Counted from the stretch's first letter, positions 44,313-53,411 are shown. The stretch is 64,000 nucleotides of DNA from Clostridium sp. AN503 (GCF_040719375.1 NZ_JBFDTP010000002.1:1-64000), one strand, 5' to 3'. Program-made: numbers and translations. The notes: a model not told the origin generated them from the letters alone.

Positions 44313-46032
44313 TCGTCAGAGGAGCAGCGCTGTCTGGATGCTGCGGACGAAACGGGCGGATTTTGCGGCGGTGGCAGAGCGGTTCCATATAAGCCCTGTT
44401 ACCGCGCGGATCATCCGCAACCGGGAGGTAGTTGAGGACAAGGATATAGAGCGGTATCTGCACGGCACGGTCCGGGATCTTTACGATCCCCATCTGTTAA
44501 AGGATATGGACCGTGCCGCTGCTTTGATCCTTACAAAGATCCGGGCAGGCGCTCCGATCCGGATCGTGGGGGATTATGATATTGACGGCGTTTGTTCCAC
44601 GTATTTGCTGTATACGGGCATTTCCCGATGCGGAGGGAATGTGAGCTGCCAGATCCCGGAGCGGATCAAGGATGGATATGGGATCAACGAATCGATCATC
44701 CAGAAAGCGAAGGAGGACGGCATCGATACGATCGTCACCTGTGATAACGGCATTGCGGCGCTGGAGCAGATCAGGCTGGCGAAGGAGCTGGGTATGACGG
44801 TGGTGGTCACAGACCACCATGAGGTGACGCGGGGGGAGGACGGCGAACAGATCCTTCCCATGGCAGATGCAGTGGTAAATCCCAAACAGGACGGATGTAC
44901 CTATCCGTTTAAGGAGATCTGCGGAGGCGTGGTGGCATACAAACTGGTGCAGGTGCTCTACGAACTGGCAGGTATCCCCGCAGAAGAGTGGGAAGAAATG
45001 ATGGAATTTGCGGCGATCGCTACGGTTGGGGATGTGATGAGGCTGCAGGATGAGAACCGGATCATTGTCCGCCTGGGGCTGCGCAGGATGCCGCAGACCA
45101 GGAGCCTGGGCTTAAAAGCCCTGGTGGAGGCGTGCGGTTTGGACATCCGGACGCTGACTGCGTACCATATCGGTTTTGTGATCGGACCATGTTTAAATGC
45201 CAGCGGAAGGCTTCAGACGGCGAAACTGGCTCTGGAGCTTCTGCTCTGCCGGGAAGAAACTGCGGCGGGAGCGATGGCGGAGGAGTTAAAGCTGCTCAAC
45301 GAGGAGCGGAAGGACATGACCCAGGACGGGGTGGAGAAAGCCCTTGCTCAGGTGGAGGAACAGCTTTCGGAGGACCGTGTTCTGGTGGTCTTCCTGCCGG
45401 AATGCCATGAGTCCCTGGCGGGGATCATCGCCGGACGTGTGCGGGAGGCGTGGAACCGGCCCACCTTTGTGCTGACCAGGAGCGAGGGCTGTGTGAAAGG
45501 CTCCGGCAGGTCTATTGAGGCATATCATATGTATCAGGCGCTGTGCGGTGTCCAGGAGCTTTTGCTGAAGTTCGGCGGGCATCATATGGCGGCAGGATTT
45601 TCCCTGAGGGAAGAGGATGTGGAGGAATTCCGCCGCAGGCTCAATGAACAGGCACAGCTAAAGCCGGAGGATTTCGTTTCAAAAATATGGATCGACGTGG
45701 CGATGCCGTTGGAATACATATCAGAAAAACTGGTGACGGAGCTGAAGGTGCTGGAGCCGTTTGGGCAGGGCAATGAAAAGCCGCAGTTCGCCCAGAAGAA
45801 TTTAAATATCCGGAGTGTCCGGGTGCTGGGGAAGAACCGGAATGCGGTAAAGCTGGCTCTGGTGACGGAACAGGGCCTTGCCATGGACGGGATGTTGTTC
45901 ACGGAAGGCGACCGGTTCCTGGAGGAGATGGAAGGGAAACGGGGGATCGATGTGGTGTATTACCCCGATGTGAACGAGTATAACGGGAACCGGACGCTGC
46001 AGATCGTGATACGGGAGTATAAGCTGCATTGA
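44299..46032 (+). CDS. recJ: Single-stranded-DNA-specific exonuclease RecJ
   Basis: 577-aa 5'-3' ssDNA exonuclease for recombination and base-excision repair. DHH phosphoesterase motifs: RIVGDYDIDGVCSTYLL, TIVTCDNGIAA, VVVTDHHEV, then the DHHA1 region (KGSGRSIEAYHMYQAL, LLKFGGHHMAAGFSL) and a C-terminal OB-like domain (IRSVRVLGKNRNAVKLAL). Length fits short Clostridial RecJ forms. Its ATG lies inside the end of the HAMP gene. Convergent with the next gene, only 10 bp apart. Confidence 0.9.
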   Translation: MSRNDRQRSSAVWMLRTKRADFAAVAERFHISPVTARIIRNREVVEDKDIERYLHGTVRDLYDPHLLKDMDRAAALILTKIRAGAPIRIVGDYDIDGVCSTYLLYTGISRCGGNVSCQIPERIKDGYGINESIIQKAKEDGIDTIVTCDNGIAALEQIRLAKELGMTVVVTDHHEVTRGEDGEQILPMADAVVNPKQDGCTYPFKEICGGVVAYKLVQVLYELAGIPAEEWEEMMEFAAIATVGDVMRLQDENRIIVRLGLRRMPQTRSLGLKALVEACGLDIRTLTAYHIGFVIGPCLNASGRLQTAKLALELLLCREETAAGAMAEELKLLNEERKDMTQDGVEKALAQVEEQLSEDRVLVVFLPECHESLAGIIAGRVREAWNRPTFVLTRSEGCVKGSGRSIEAYHMYQALCGVQELLLKFGGHHMAAGFSLREEDVEEFRRRLNEQAQLKPEDFVSKIWIDVAMPLEYISEKLVTELKVLEPFGQGNEKPQFAQKNLNIRSVRVLGKNRNAVKLALVTEQGLAMDGMLFTEGDRFLEEMEGKRGIDVVYYPDVNEYNGNRTLQIVIREYKLH

Positions 46033-46042
46033 GGATGAGGCA

Positions 46043-47917
46043 TCAGGCCCCATCCCCTTTGATCCGGCAGACCGCCCGCCCTTCCCTTGCATCCAGGATC
46101 AGGCTGGCGCCGCTGCCGCTGACATCATAGATTTTTATGATCTCGCCCAGCTCCCCGGCATCTGGACAGATCTCATCCAGCACCTCCGGATAACTTTTAA
46201 GCATCTCCGGCTGGTACAGGCGGGTCTTGCTGTTGTCGTTGATCGCACCGTAATACACATCAGCCTCTACCATATCCTGGAACATGTGGCTTCCGTAGGA
46301 CAGTTCCGGGTGATAACCTGCGTCGTTGTAAGCCACTTCGCAGATGGCGCTGAACTGGCTGATCTCCGCGTAGACCACCGGAACCCCCAACTCCGGCGAG
46401 GAGGTCCCGATCCTTCCAGGCACCAGGAGCATGAGCTTTTTGTCCGTTTCCTCAAAGTGTTCGTTGATGCTGCCGATCAGACGCGCCACATCTGTTTTCT
46501 TCCCATAAGGATATTCATAATAGGTCTGCGGGTTTACCCACACGATATAGTCGATCCGTTCCTCCTTGGAACGGCGCATGGAGGTCCGCCGGATATCAAA
46601 TAAGATCTCGTGATCGATTCCGGACGGGATCTTAACCTGCTCGGAGCTTGCTGTCTGCTGGGGGCGGCACTGTAAAAGATTCAGTCTCCAGACGCCGTCC
46701 TCCGGACTGGTTATGGCGAATTCCACATCTACCGGGCGTTCGTATTCTGCCTCCAGCATTTTTAGAAGCTTCCGCATCATACGGATAAATTCCCGGTTTT
46801 CCACCATCCCCTGGCAGTCCGCAAAATAGATTTTCCGGTATATGTGCCTTTCAGCCAGCATCTCCTCCGCGTCCTCGTCGCGGCTGAGCACCATTTTCTT
46901 CTGCCATTTGGGCAGCAGCTCTATGATCTGCTCCAACGGTTTGGTGCAGAGCTTTTTCTGTGTAAAATCAAGCACATCCACCTGGCGCTGTGAGAATTTG
47001 TGGCGTTCTGCCATGGTGGTCCTTAAGTTGGCCTGTGCGCGGTCCAGCCCGATCAGTCGCGGGTAGTCGTAGGGCGTCCGTTCCACCGCGCGGGTTCCCA
47101 GCCCTGCCACCATACGGAGCATACCGGCTTCCGGATTCAGCGATTCCATCCATTTGTAGGGATTGTAGGAACAGCCGACGCCTGCGGCTACAGGCAGATA
47201 GAGGTTTTCATAGCTTTGGCCCGCCACCTGCTGGATCAGCAGAGCCATCTGTTCGTCCATGTCCAGGAGATGGCGTTTTCTGCGGTATTCGATGGCCGAC
47301 TCGTTCATTACGCTGGAGTATACGCGGCGGATGGCGGCTTCCAGTTCCAGAAGCCGTTCATCTGGCGTTCCCTGATTGATACAGAACACGGATTCATATT
47401 TCCCTGAGAATGCGTTGCCGTATCCATCCTCCATGATACTGCTGGACCGCACGATCAGAGGGGTATTCCCGTAATGCTCAAGCATCTTTACAAGCTCTTT
47501 CTCTATATCCTCCGGTATCTTTCCGTTTCTGAGCCTTCGCTCCAACTCCTCCGTCTCCTGAAAATGCTCCTTCTCAATGCGGTGCCTGGCCTTCAGCTCT
47601 TCGCAGTGATTTAAGACCAGATACTGGTAAAACACGCCAGTCCCTATAAAAAAGGAATTGTGCGGCTCTATCTGCTCTGCATATTCCGGCATATGCGTCC
47701 GGATCAGTTTTCTGGCAACCACCAGGCCGCACGCTTTGCCGCCGATCACCCCATCGCCGATCTTGCGCTCCCAGACCCGCCTGAAGTCATCTTCTGTAAA
47801 ATATTTTAAGATCAGATGTTCCATGTGGCTTTCGGTGGTCATAAGCTGGCTGCAGACATAGTTCCGTTCCTCGTCTGTCATCTGTTCTTTTGAAAGAATT
47901 TCCGGTAAACTGTTCAT
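46043..47917 (-). CDS. PEP/pyruvate-binding domain protein (PPDK N-terminal-like)
   Basis: 624-aa protein with the ATP-grasp type PPDK/PEP-synthase nucleotide-binding region: IGGKACGLVVARKLI, TPLIVRSSSIMEDGYGNAFSGKYESVF, RRVYSSVMNESAIEYRR. The LNLLQCRPQQT motif usually ends this domain. The swivelling phosphohistidine domain and the C-terminal PEP barrel are absent; instead there is a unique C-terminal part of about 190 aa (HEILFDIRRTSMRRSKEERIDYIVWVNPQTYYEYP...). It therefore probably phosphorylates or binds something other than pyruvate; the function is unknown. Confidence 0.75.
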   Translation of the reverse strand: MNSLPEILSKEQMTDEERNYVCSQLMTTESHMEHLILKYFTEDDFRRVWERKIGDGVIGGKACGLVVARKLIRTHMPEYAEQIEPHNSFFIGTGVFYQYLVLNHCEELKARHRIEKEHFQETEELERRLRNGKIPEDIEKELVKMLEHYGNTPLIVRSSSIMEDGYGNAFSGKYESVFCINQGTPDERLLELEAAIRRVYSSVMNESAIEYRRKRHLLDMDEQMALLIQQVAGQSYENLYLPVAAGVGCSYNPYKWMESLNPEAGMLRMVAGLGTRAVERTPYDYPRLIGLDRAQANLRTTMAERHKFSQRQVDVLDFTQKKLCTKPLEQIIELLPKWQKKMVLSRDEDAEEMLAERHIYRKIYFADCQGMVENREFIRMMRKLLKMLEAEYERPVDVEFAITSPEDGVWRLNLLQCRPQQTASSEQVKIPSGIDHEILFDIRRTSMRRSKEERIDYIVWVNPQTYYEYPYGKKTDVARLIGSINEHFEETDKKLMLLVPGRIGTSSPELGVPVVYAEISQFSAICEVAYNDAGYHPELSYGSHMFQDMVEADVYYGAINDNSKTRLYQPEMLKSYPEVLDEICPDAGELGEIIKIYDVSGSGASLILDAREGRAVCRIKGDGA

Positions 47918-48022
47918 TCTTGTCCCCCATTTTCTGTATGATCTGTATGATAAATGTTTCGCGTACCCTGGAAAAGATCTGTTGTTTTTATTCTAATTTA
48001 TTTTGTGGGCAGAATCAAGGAT

Positions 48023-48078
48023 AACAGTTCAGACGGCGGGAAAATTGGTGCAGAAAACAGTGTCAAGCCTGAACTGTT
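48023..48078. promoter_or_regulatory. Inverted repeat upstream of the oxidoreductase promoter
   Basis: AACAGTTCAG (48023-48032) and CTGAACTGTT (48069-48078) are exact inverted copies 36 bp apart, just upstream of the -35 box at 48103. Possible operator pair. Confidence 0.4.
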
Positions 48079-48102
48079 GCAATTAAGGACAGATGGCAAT
48101 GC

Positions 48103-48181
48103 TTGACATCCATTGATTTTGTGAATTATAATTAGTTTTATCAACAAAAAGCAAAGGCGCTGGCGCTTCGCCGGTGCCTTT
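48103..48181 (+). promoter_or_regulatory. Promoter plus AAAGGCGCTGG leader hairpin (site A)
   Basis: TTGACA 48103-48108, 18-bp spacer, TATAAT 48127-48132. Twenty bases further, stem AAAGGCGCTGGCG (48153-48165) pairs with CGCCGGTGCCTTT (48169-48181) around a CTT loop. TATCAAC precedes the stem. The same arrangement recurs before glyA (site B). Confidence 0.65.
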
Positions 48182-48207
48182 GATGCTTTCGCGGGAAGGG
48201 ATTGAAC

Positions 48208-49344
48208 ATGGGAGAAGATAAGAGAGTGATACGTACGGTAGTGATCGGTTTTGGCGGTATGGGAAGCAAATATGCGGAGATTTTGGCGGGAGGAAAAGTG
48301 AAGGGCTTATGTCTCCAGGGAATATGCTGCCGGAATGCAGCAGGGCAGGAGAAGATACGGGCCCTGTATCCTCAGGCGGCGGTCTATAAGGACGTGGAAG
48401 ACACCTTTGCGCACAGCGGGGATTTTGACGCGGTGGTGATCGTGACGCCTCATGCCACCCATGTGGAGATCGGGAAAATGGCGTTTGCCCACGGAAAACA
48501 TGTGATGTGTGACAAGCCCGCCGGTATCAGCGCAAAGGAAGTGCGGGAACTGTTGTCGGCAAAACGCGACGATACAGCTTTTGCCATGATGTTCAACAAC
48601 CGGACGTCCCCGGCCTTTAAAAAGGCGAAGGAGCTGTTGGACGGCGGCATACTGGGGCGGATGACCCGCGCGGTATGGGTGTGCAACAACTGGTTCCGTT
48701 CTCCGGCTTATCACCACAGCGCCCCCTGGAGAAGTACCTGGAGCGGGGAGCACGGCGGTCTTCTGATCAATCAGTGCCAGCACTATCTGGATCTGTGGCA
48801 GTGGCTTTTGGGGATGCCGGATGCGGTGGACGCAGATATTGATTTCGGGAAATACAATGATTTTGATGTGGACGACAGTGTAGATATCCGTTTTTTATAT
48901 CGTGGAACAGGAGACAGGCCGGTCCTGCGCGGTAGTTTTATAAGTGCCAGCGGGGAGAATCCGGGGGTAAACCGCTTTGAGATCTGGGGAACAGGTGGAC
49001 GGCTTACGATCGATTGTGGAAAAACACTGACCCTGGACAAGAATCTTGTGGATACAGACATCTTCAACCGGGAGAATGCAGAGATCTACGGGCAGCCCGA
49101 GCATGAACTTCAGACGATCCATGTGGAGGAGGAACCGGAGGCATATGCAGTGATGTTCCAGAATTTCAGTGACCATTTAAGATACGGCGTTCCCCTGATT
49201 GCACCGGGAGAAGAGGGGCTGAAAAGTATTCTGTTAGCCAACGCCTCCTATCTGTCTGCCTGGACCGGCGCTAAGGTGGAATTTCCGATGGATGAGGATC
49301 TGTACGTGAAGCGGCTGGAGGAGCTGATCGATCCGCCGGTATAA
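48208..49344 (+). CDS. Gfo/Idh/MocA family oxidoreductase
   Basis: 378-aa NAD(P)-dependent dehydrogenase. Rossmann domain (VVIGFGGMGSKYAEILAGGKV), the family motif CDKPAGISAKEVREL (E/D-K-P), and a C-terminal substrate domain with GEHGGLLINQCQHYLDLWQWLLG carrying the usual catalytic His/Asp region. ATG 48208 with GGGAAGGG seven bases upstream was preferred over TTG 48202. Sugar or inositol-type substrate likely, but not determinable. It stands alone with its own promoter; the shared leader with glyA suggests common control. Confidence 0.88.
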   Translation: MGEDKRVIRTVVIGFGGMGSKYAEILAGGKVKGLCLQGICCRNAAGQEKIRALYPQAAVYKDVEDTFAHSGDFDAVVIVTPHATHVEIGKMAFAHGKHVMCDKPAGISAKEVRELLSAKRDDTAFAMMFNNRTSPAFKKAKELLDGGILGRMTRAVWVCNNWFRSPAYHHSAPWRSTWSGEHGGLLINQCQHYLDLWQWLLGMPDAVDADIDFGKYNDFDVDDSVDIRFLYRGTGDRPVLRGSFISASGENPGVNRFEIWGTGGRLTIDCGKTLTLDKNLVDTDIFNRENAEIYGQPEHELQTIHVEEEPEAYAVMFQNFSDHLRYGVPLIAPGEEGLKSILLANASYLSAWTGAKVEFPMDEDLYVKRLEELIDPPV

Positions 49345-49420
49345 AAATGTGGGTCTATTTGTGGTAGTTCAGGCCGTTGGTCAAACGGAAGATCATTTAA
49401 ATATCAACTAAAATGTCAAT

Positions 49421-49462
49421 AAGGAACGTCGACTAAGAGGCAGCTGGAAGATGTTCCTTTTT
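49421..49462 (+). terminator. Terminator after the oxidoreductase gene
   Basis: AAGGAACGTC (49421-49430) pairs with GATGTTCCTT (49450-49459), then TTT. Confidence 0.7.
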
Positions 49463-49598
49463 GATTGCTTACAGATAAATTTTGTGTTATACTGAGTCCC
49501 ATCCGATAAGCTTTCTTCGCTTATCAGTAATCTGGTATCATGTCCGGGTTTCACCGGCAGATTCCAAACTTAAAAACTACAACACAGGAGGGAACAGC

Positions 49599-50597
49599 AT
49601 GAGAAATAAGAATGCAGTTTCAAAGAGTTATCTGTCGGACAGCCAGCGGTTTGCACAGATCTGCAACAATCAGTTGTTTGGCAGCAGAAGGGTCATTGAG
49701 CCGGAAAGGCTGCGGGAGCTGGATACGGGCGAACTGGCAATCCTAGGAGACCGGGCTCCAGCTCTGGAGGTTTTAGAGAAATACAGGGATGTGCTGCGCA
49801 TTTATGACGATCAGGTCATGTTTCTGATTCTGGGCATCGAAAACCAGGAGGAGGTACATTATGCGATGCCGCTGCGCCAGATGCTTTACGACGTGTTAAA
49901 GTATGAAAACCAACGCGTCAGGCTTCAGAGGGAGCATCAGGAGAAGAAGGATCTGCAGGGGGCGGAATACATGAGCGGCATGGCAAAGACGGACCGGCTG
50001 ATGCCGGTGATCACACTGACCGTTTACTGGGGAAAAGAGGCGTGGGACGGGGCAAAAAGCCTTTATGAAATGCTTGACATTCCGCCGGTTTTGTCCCAAT
50101 ATAAAGATATAATAAACGATTACCGGATGAATCTGCTGGAGGTCCATTCCATGGAGAATTTGGAGGCTTACAGCGGAGAATTGAAGGCGTTGTTTGGATT
50201 CGTGAGGTACCAGAAGGACAAGACGGCACTCAAGCAGTTTGTCAGTGAGAATGAAGATATCTTTCAGTCCCTGACTTCGGAAACCATACGGGCTATCTCA
50301 GTTTTGGGAAACGTGCGGGAACTGGACCGTTATTTGGAAAACAGGAAAGAGGATGAGGAGGTGTATGATATGTGTGAGGCACTGCAGGAGATGATTATGG
50401 ATGGCAAAGCAGAGGGGAGAGCAGAAGGAAAAGCAGAGGCCGTGGTGGAACTCCTTACAGAACTGGGCGATATTTCCGAGGAACTGCGTGCAGAGATCAT
50501 GGCGCAGAAGGATCTAGATATTTTAAAGAAATGGCTGAAGCTGGCGGCCAGGGCAGAGTCGGTGGAGGATTTTGTAAGCAGGATGCATACATCTTGA
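49599..50597 (+). CDS. Rpn/YhgA-like PD-(D/E)XK nuclease family protein
   Basis: 332 aa from ATG 49599 (AGGAGG upstream; the in-frame extension to 49482 covers untranslated DNA). N-terminal half resembles recombination-promoting nuclease (Rpn) proteins: SDSQRFAQICNNQLFGSRRVIEPERL..., IYDDQVMFLILGIENQEEVHYAMPLRQMLYDVLKYENQ, DRLMPVITLTVYWG. The C-terminal half is helical with the repeat-like DGKAEGRAEGKAEA common to this family. These are intracellular DNA nucleases or transposase relatives; function in the host is unclear. Its stop codon overlaps the -35 box of the next promoter. Confidence 0.8.
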   Translation: MRNKNAVSKSYLSDSQRFAQICNNQLFGSRRVIEPERLRELDTGELAILGDRAPALEVLEKYRDVLRIYDDQVMFLILGIENQEEVHYAMPLRQMLYDVLKYENQRVRLQREHQEKKDLQGAEYMSGMAKTDRLMPVITLTVYWGKEAWDGAKSLYEMLDIPPVLSQYKDIINDYRMNLLEVHSMENLEAYSGELKALFGFVRYQKDKTALKQFVSENEDIFQSLTSETIRAISVLGNVRELDRYLENRKEDEEVYDMCEALQEMIMDGKAEGRAEGKAEAVVELLTELGDISEELRAEIMAQKDLDILKKWLKLAARAESVEDFVSRMHTS

Positions 50598-50674
50598 CAT
50601 CCGCCGCTCCCATGTACTATAATCGAAACTATCGATATCAACGAAAGGCGCTGGAGCTTATCCCCAGTGCCTTT
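50594..50674 (+). promoter_or_regulatory. glyA promoter plus AAAGGCGCTGG leader hairpin (site B)
   Basis: TTGACA 50594-50599, 18-bp spacer, TATAAT 50618-50623. Stem AAAGGCGCTGG (50644-50654) pairs with CCAGTGCCTTT (50664-50674). Distances from -10 to stem, the TATCAAC before the stem and the stem sequence all match site A. Confidence 0.7.
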
Positions 50675-50735
50675 GTCACAATCCGGCAGCTGCCGGGCAG
50701 TCAAGGACACTCATACAGAGAGAAGGAGTATAACC

Positions 50736-51983
50736 ATGGTTAATGAAGTAATGAGATTTATCACAGAGCATGACCCGGAGGTGGGTAAAGCCATCGAACA
50801 GGAAGCCGCGCGCCAGAGAAGGAACTTAGAGCTGATCGCGTCCGAGAATATCGTTTCAGAGCCGGTCATGATGGCGATGGGAACGGTGCTGACCAATAAG
50901 TATGCGGAAGGATATTCCGGCAAGCGGTATTACGGCGGCTGCGAGTATGTGGATGTGGTAGAGACTATTGCCATCGAGCGTGCAAAGGAGCTGTTTGGCT
51001 GTGATTATGCCAATGTACAGCCCCATTCCGGAGCTCAGGCAAACATGGCTGTCTTTGTTGCCATGTTAAAACCGGGCGATACTGTGATGGGCATGAACTT
51101 GAACCATGGCGGTCATCTGACTCACGGAAGCCCTGTGAATTTCTCCGGCCTGTATTTTAACATTGTGCCTTATGGCGTGGATGATAACGGCTACATCGAT
51201 TATGACGAGATGGAGCGGATTGCCTTAGAGTCCAAACCGAAGCTTATCGTAGCGGGAGCCAGCGCCTATGCGCGGGAGATCGACTTCAAACGCTTCCGTG
51301 AGGTTGCGGACAAGGTGGGTGCATACCTTATGGTAGATATGGCTCATATCGCCGGTCTGGTAGCGGCAGGCGAGCATCCAAGCCCGATCCCCTATGCGGA
51401 CGTGGTGACCACCACCACCCACAAGACCCTGCGCGGTCCGAGAGGCGGTATGATCCTGGCGAATCAGGCGGCAGCGGATAAGTTTAACTTCAACAAGGCG
51501 ATTTTCCCGGGTACCCAGGGCGGTCCTTTAGAGCATGTGATCGCAGGAAAGGCTGTGTGCTTCGGCGAGGCCCTGAAACCGGAGTTTAAGGAGTATCAGA
51601 AGCAGGTGAGAAAGAACGCCGCGGCGCTGGCTGAGGCTTTGACAGCTCAGGGCTTTAAGCTCTTGACCGACGGGACCGATAACCACCTGATGCTGGTTGA
51701 CCTGCGGGGCATGGACATCTCCGGTAAGGAACTGCAGAACCGCTGCGACGAGGTCTACATCACCCTCAATAAAAATACCGTGCCCAACGAGCCGAGAAGC
51801 CCGTTTGTCACCTCCGGCGTGCGCATCGGTACCCCGGCGATCACAACCCGCGGCTTAAAGGAAGAGGATATGCCGAAGATCGCTGAGTGCATCTGGCTGG
51901 CAGCAACTGATTTTGAAAATAAGGCAGATTATATCCGTGCGGAAGTGACAAAGCTGTGCGAGAAGTACCCGATCTATCAGTAG
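50736..51983 (+). CDS. glyA: Serine hydroxymethyltransferase
   Basis: 415 aa from ATG 50736 (GAAGGAG upstream; the longer frame lies in the leader). PLP enzyme interconverting serine and glycine with tetrahydrofolate as one-carbon carrier. Motifs: NLELIASENIVSEPVM, NKYAEGYSGKRYYGGCEYVD, VQPHSGAQANMAVF, VDMAHIAGLVAAGEHPSP and TTTTHKTLRGPRGGMIL with the PLP-binding Lys. Full family length. Cytoplasmic. Ended by the terminator at 52039-52076. Confidence 0.97.
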   Translation: MVNEVMRFITEHDPEVGKAIEQEAARQRRNLELIASENIVSEPVMMAMGTVLTNKYAEGYSGKRYYGGCEYVDVVETIAIERAKELFGCDYANVQPHSGAQANMAVFVAMLKPGDTVMGMNLNHGGHLTHGSPVNFSGLYFNIVPYGVDDNGYIDYDEMERIALESKPKLIVAGASAYAREIDFKRFREVADKVGAYLMVDMAHIAGLVAAGEHPSPIPYADVVTTTTHKTLRGPRGGMILANQAAADKFNFNKAIFPGTQGGPLEHVIAGKAVCFGEALKPEFKEYQKQVRKNAAALAEALTAQGFKLLTDGTDNHLMLVDLRGMDISGKELQNRCDEVYITLNKNTVPNEPRSPFVTSGVRIGTPAITTRGLKEEDMPKIAECIWLAATDFENKADYIRAEVTKLCEKYPIYQ

Positions 51984-52038
51984 GAGATCTGATTTGCCGG
52001 TAATATCAGTGCGTAATCATATAAAGAATACAAACATT

Positions 52039-52076
52039 CCCGGAATTAGCAGAGACGCTGGTTCCGGGTTTTTTTG
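52039..52076 (+). terminator. glyA terminator
   Basis: CCCGGAA (52039-52045) pairs with TTCCGGG (52062-52068), followed by eight T. Confidence 0.85.
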
Positions 52077-52102
52077 CTGCGAAAATGTTTCTTCCATATA
52101 GA

Positions 52103-52207
52103 TTTTACATTCTCACTTTCGGATTTTACATTCCCATATGCATAAAATCAAAACTTTACACACATTTTACATAACGACCCTTTTGGATTTTACATAAGAA
52201 TTTTACA
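52103..52207 (+). promoter_or_regulatory. TTTTACA direct repeats upstream of pstS (candidate Pho boxes)
   Basis: TTTACA occurs six times on the plus strand, at 52104, 52125, 52155, 52166, 52189 and 52202. Spacings are 21, 30, 11, 23 and 13 bp, near multiples of a helical turn. Gram-positive PhoP-type regulators bind TT(A/T/C)ACA direct repeats about 11 bp apart, and the regulator gene is in this operon. The rest of 51984-52348 holds the glyA terminator and a small hairpin AGGGCT/AGCCCT near 52242-52265. Confidence 0.6.
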
Positions 52208-52348
52208 ATGCACAGTGTAAGGCAAAAGGCTTTGAAAACCCAGGGCTCCCCCACAAAAAAGCCCTTTGATCATGATAGATTATTATGGAAAGAAATGTGT
52301 AAAGACCAGACTACAAACTAAAAAAGAAAAAGAGGAGAAACAAAGATT

Positions 52349-53332
52349 ATGAAAAAGACATTGGCAATGATTTTAACCATGGGGATGATCGCAGCCAGCC
52401 TGACCGCATGCGGCGGCAGCAATGCAGAGACGAAAGCAGCAACCGAGGCGGCAACGACGGCAGGCAGTGCGTCAGATCAGGCAGCGGATGAGGCTGGTAG
52501 CGAGGCGGGAAACACCACGGCAGCAGAAGCGGGGAATGGAGCCGGAGCTGCAAAAGGACCGATCACGGTGGTATCCCGCGAGGACGGGTCCGGCACCAGA
52601 GGCGCCTTCATCGAGCTGTTCGGCATCGAGGAGAAAAATGATGCGGGAGAGAAGGTGGACAACACCACAGAGGATGCAGAGATCACCAACAGCACCTCGG
52701 TCATGATGACCACGATTTCCGGTAATGATGAGGCGATCGGATATATTTCCCTCGGTTCTTTAAATGATACCGTAAAAGCGGTAAAGATTGACGGCGCAGA
52801 GGCGACCGTGGACAATATCAAGTCCGGCGCGTATAAGATCTCCCGTCCGTTCAACATTGCGACGAAGGAAGGCTTAAGCGATGTGGCGGCAGACTTCATC
52901 AAATACATCATGAGTGAGGATGGACAGAAGGTTGTAGAAGAAAACGGGTATATCAGCCAGGGGAATGAGGGCGCTTACACCGCGTCCGGCTTAAAGGGCA
53001 AGGTTGTAGTAGCAGGTTCCTCCTCCGTAAGCCCGGTCATGGAGAAGCTGAAGGAAGCGTATGTGGCTCTGAACCCGGATGTGACTGTCGAGGTGCAGCA
53101 GTCTGATTCCACTACAGGTATGACTTCCGCTATCGAAGGCGTATGTGACATCGGCATGGCATCCAGGGAGCTGAAGGAGAGCGAGACCAGCGCAGGTCTG
53201 ACCCCATCCGTGATCGCCATGGACGGTATTGCAGTGATCGTAAACAACGACAGCCCGGTGCAGGAGCTGACCAGCGATAACGTAAAATCCATTTTCACCG
53301 GCGAAGTGACTGATTGGGAAGATGTGAAATAA
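52349..53332 (+). CDS. pstS: Phosphate ABC transporter substrate-binding lipoprotein
   Basis: 327 aa. Lipoprotein signal MKKTLAMILTMGMIAASLTACGG (lipobox LTAC), an Ala/Thr/Glu-rich spacer to about 70, then the PBP-like phosphate-binding domain. It has SREDGSGTRGAFIELFG (phosphate-binding S/T-rich loop), VVAGSSSVSPVMEKLKEAY, QSDSTTGMTSAIEGVCDIGMASREL. Outer-face, membrane-tethered. AGAGGAG upstream. Separated from pstC by a terminator-like hairpin, allowing surplus PstS. Confidence 0.93.
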   Translation: MKKTLAMILTMGMIAASLTACGGSNAETKAATEAATTAGSASDQAADEAGSEAGNTTAAEAGNGAGAAKGPITVVSREDGSGTRGAFIELFGIEEKNDAGEKVDNTTEDAEITNSTSVMMTTISGNDEAIGYISLGSLNDTVKAVKIDGAEATVDNIKSGAYKISRPFNIATKEGLSDVAADFIKYIMSEDGQKVVEENGYISQGNEGAYTASGLKGKVVVAGSSSVSPVMEKLKEAYVALNPDVTVEVQQSDSTTGMTSAIEGVCDIGMASRELKESETSAGLTPSVIAMDGIAVIVNNDSPVQELTSDNVKSIFTGEVTDWEDVK

Positions 53333-53359
53333 CTGAAAATACGAGCAGCTTTAGTCCGA

Positions 53360-53392
53360 CCCCCTCTGCAGACCATTTACAGAGGGGGTTTT
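53360..53392 (+). terminator. Attenuating terminator between pstS and pstC
   Basis: CCCCCTCTG (53360-53368) pairs perfectly with CAGAGGGGG (53380-53388) followed by TTTT. A strong stem but a short T-run, so partial read-through is expected. Confidence 0.75.
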
Positions 53393-53411
53393 GAAGAATT
53401 GGGAGTTGTTT

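Noticed and set aside
48153..48181. Leader hairpin before the oxidoreductase as an intrinsic terminator of the previous gene
   Set aside because: The previous gene is on the opposite strand, no T-run follows, and it lies about 20 nt after a good promoter, as does its twin before glyA.
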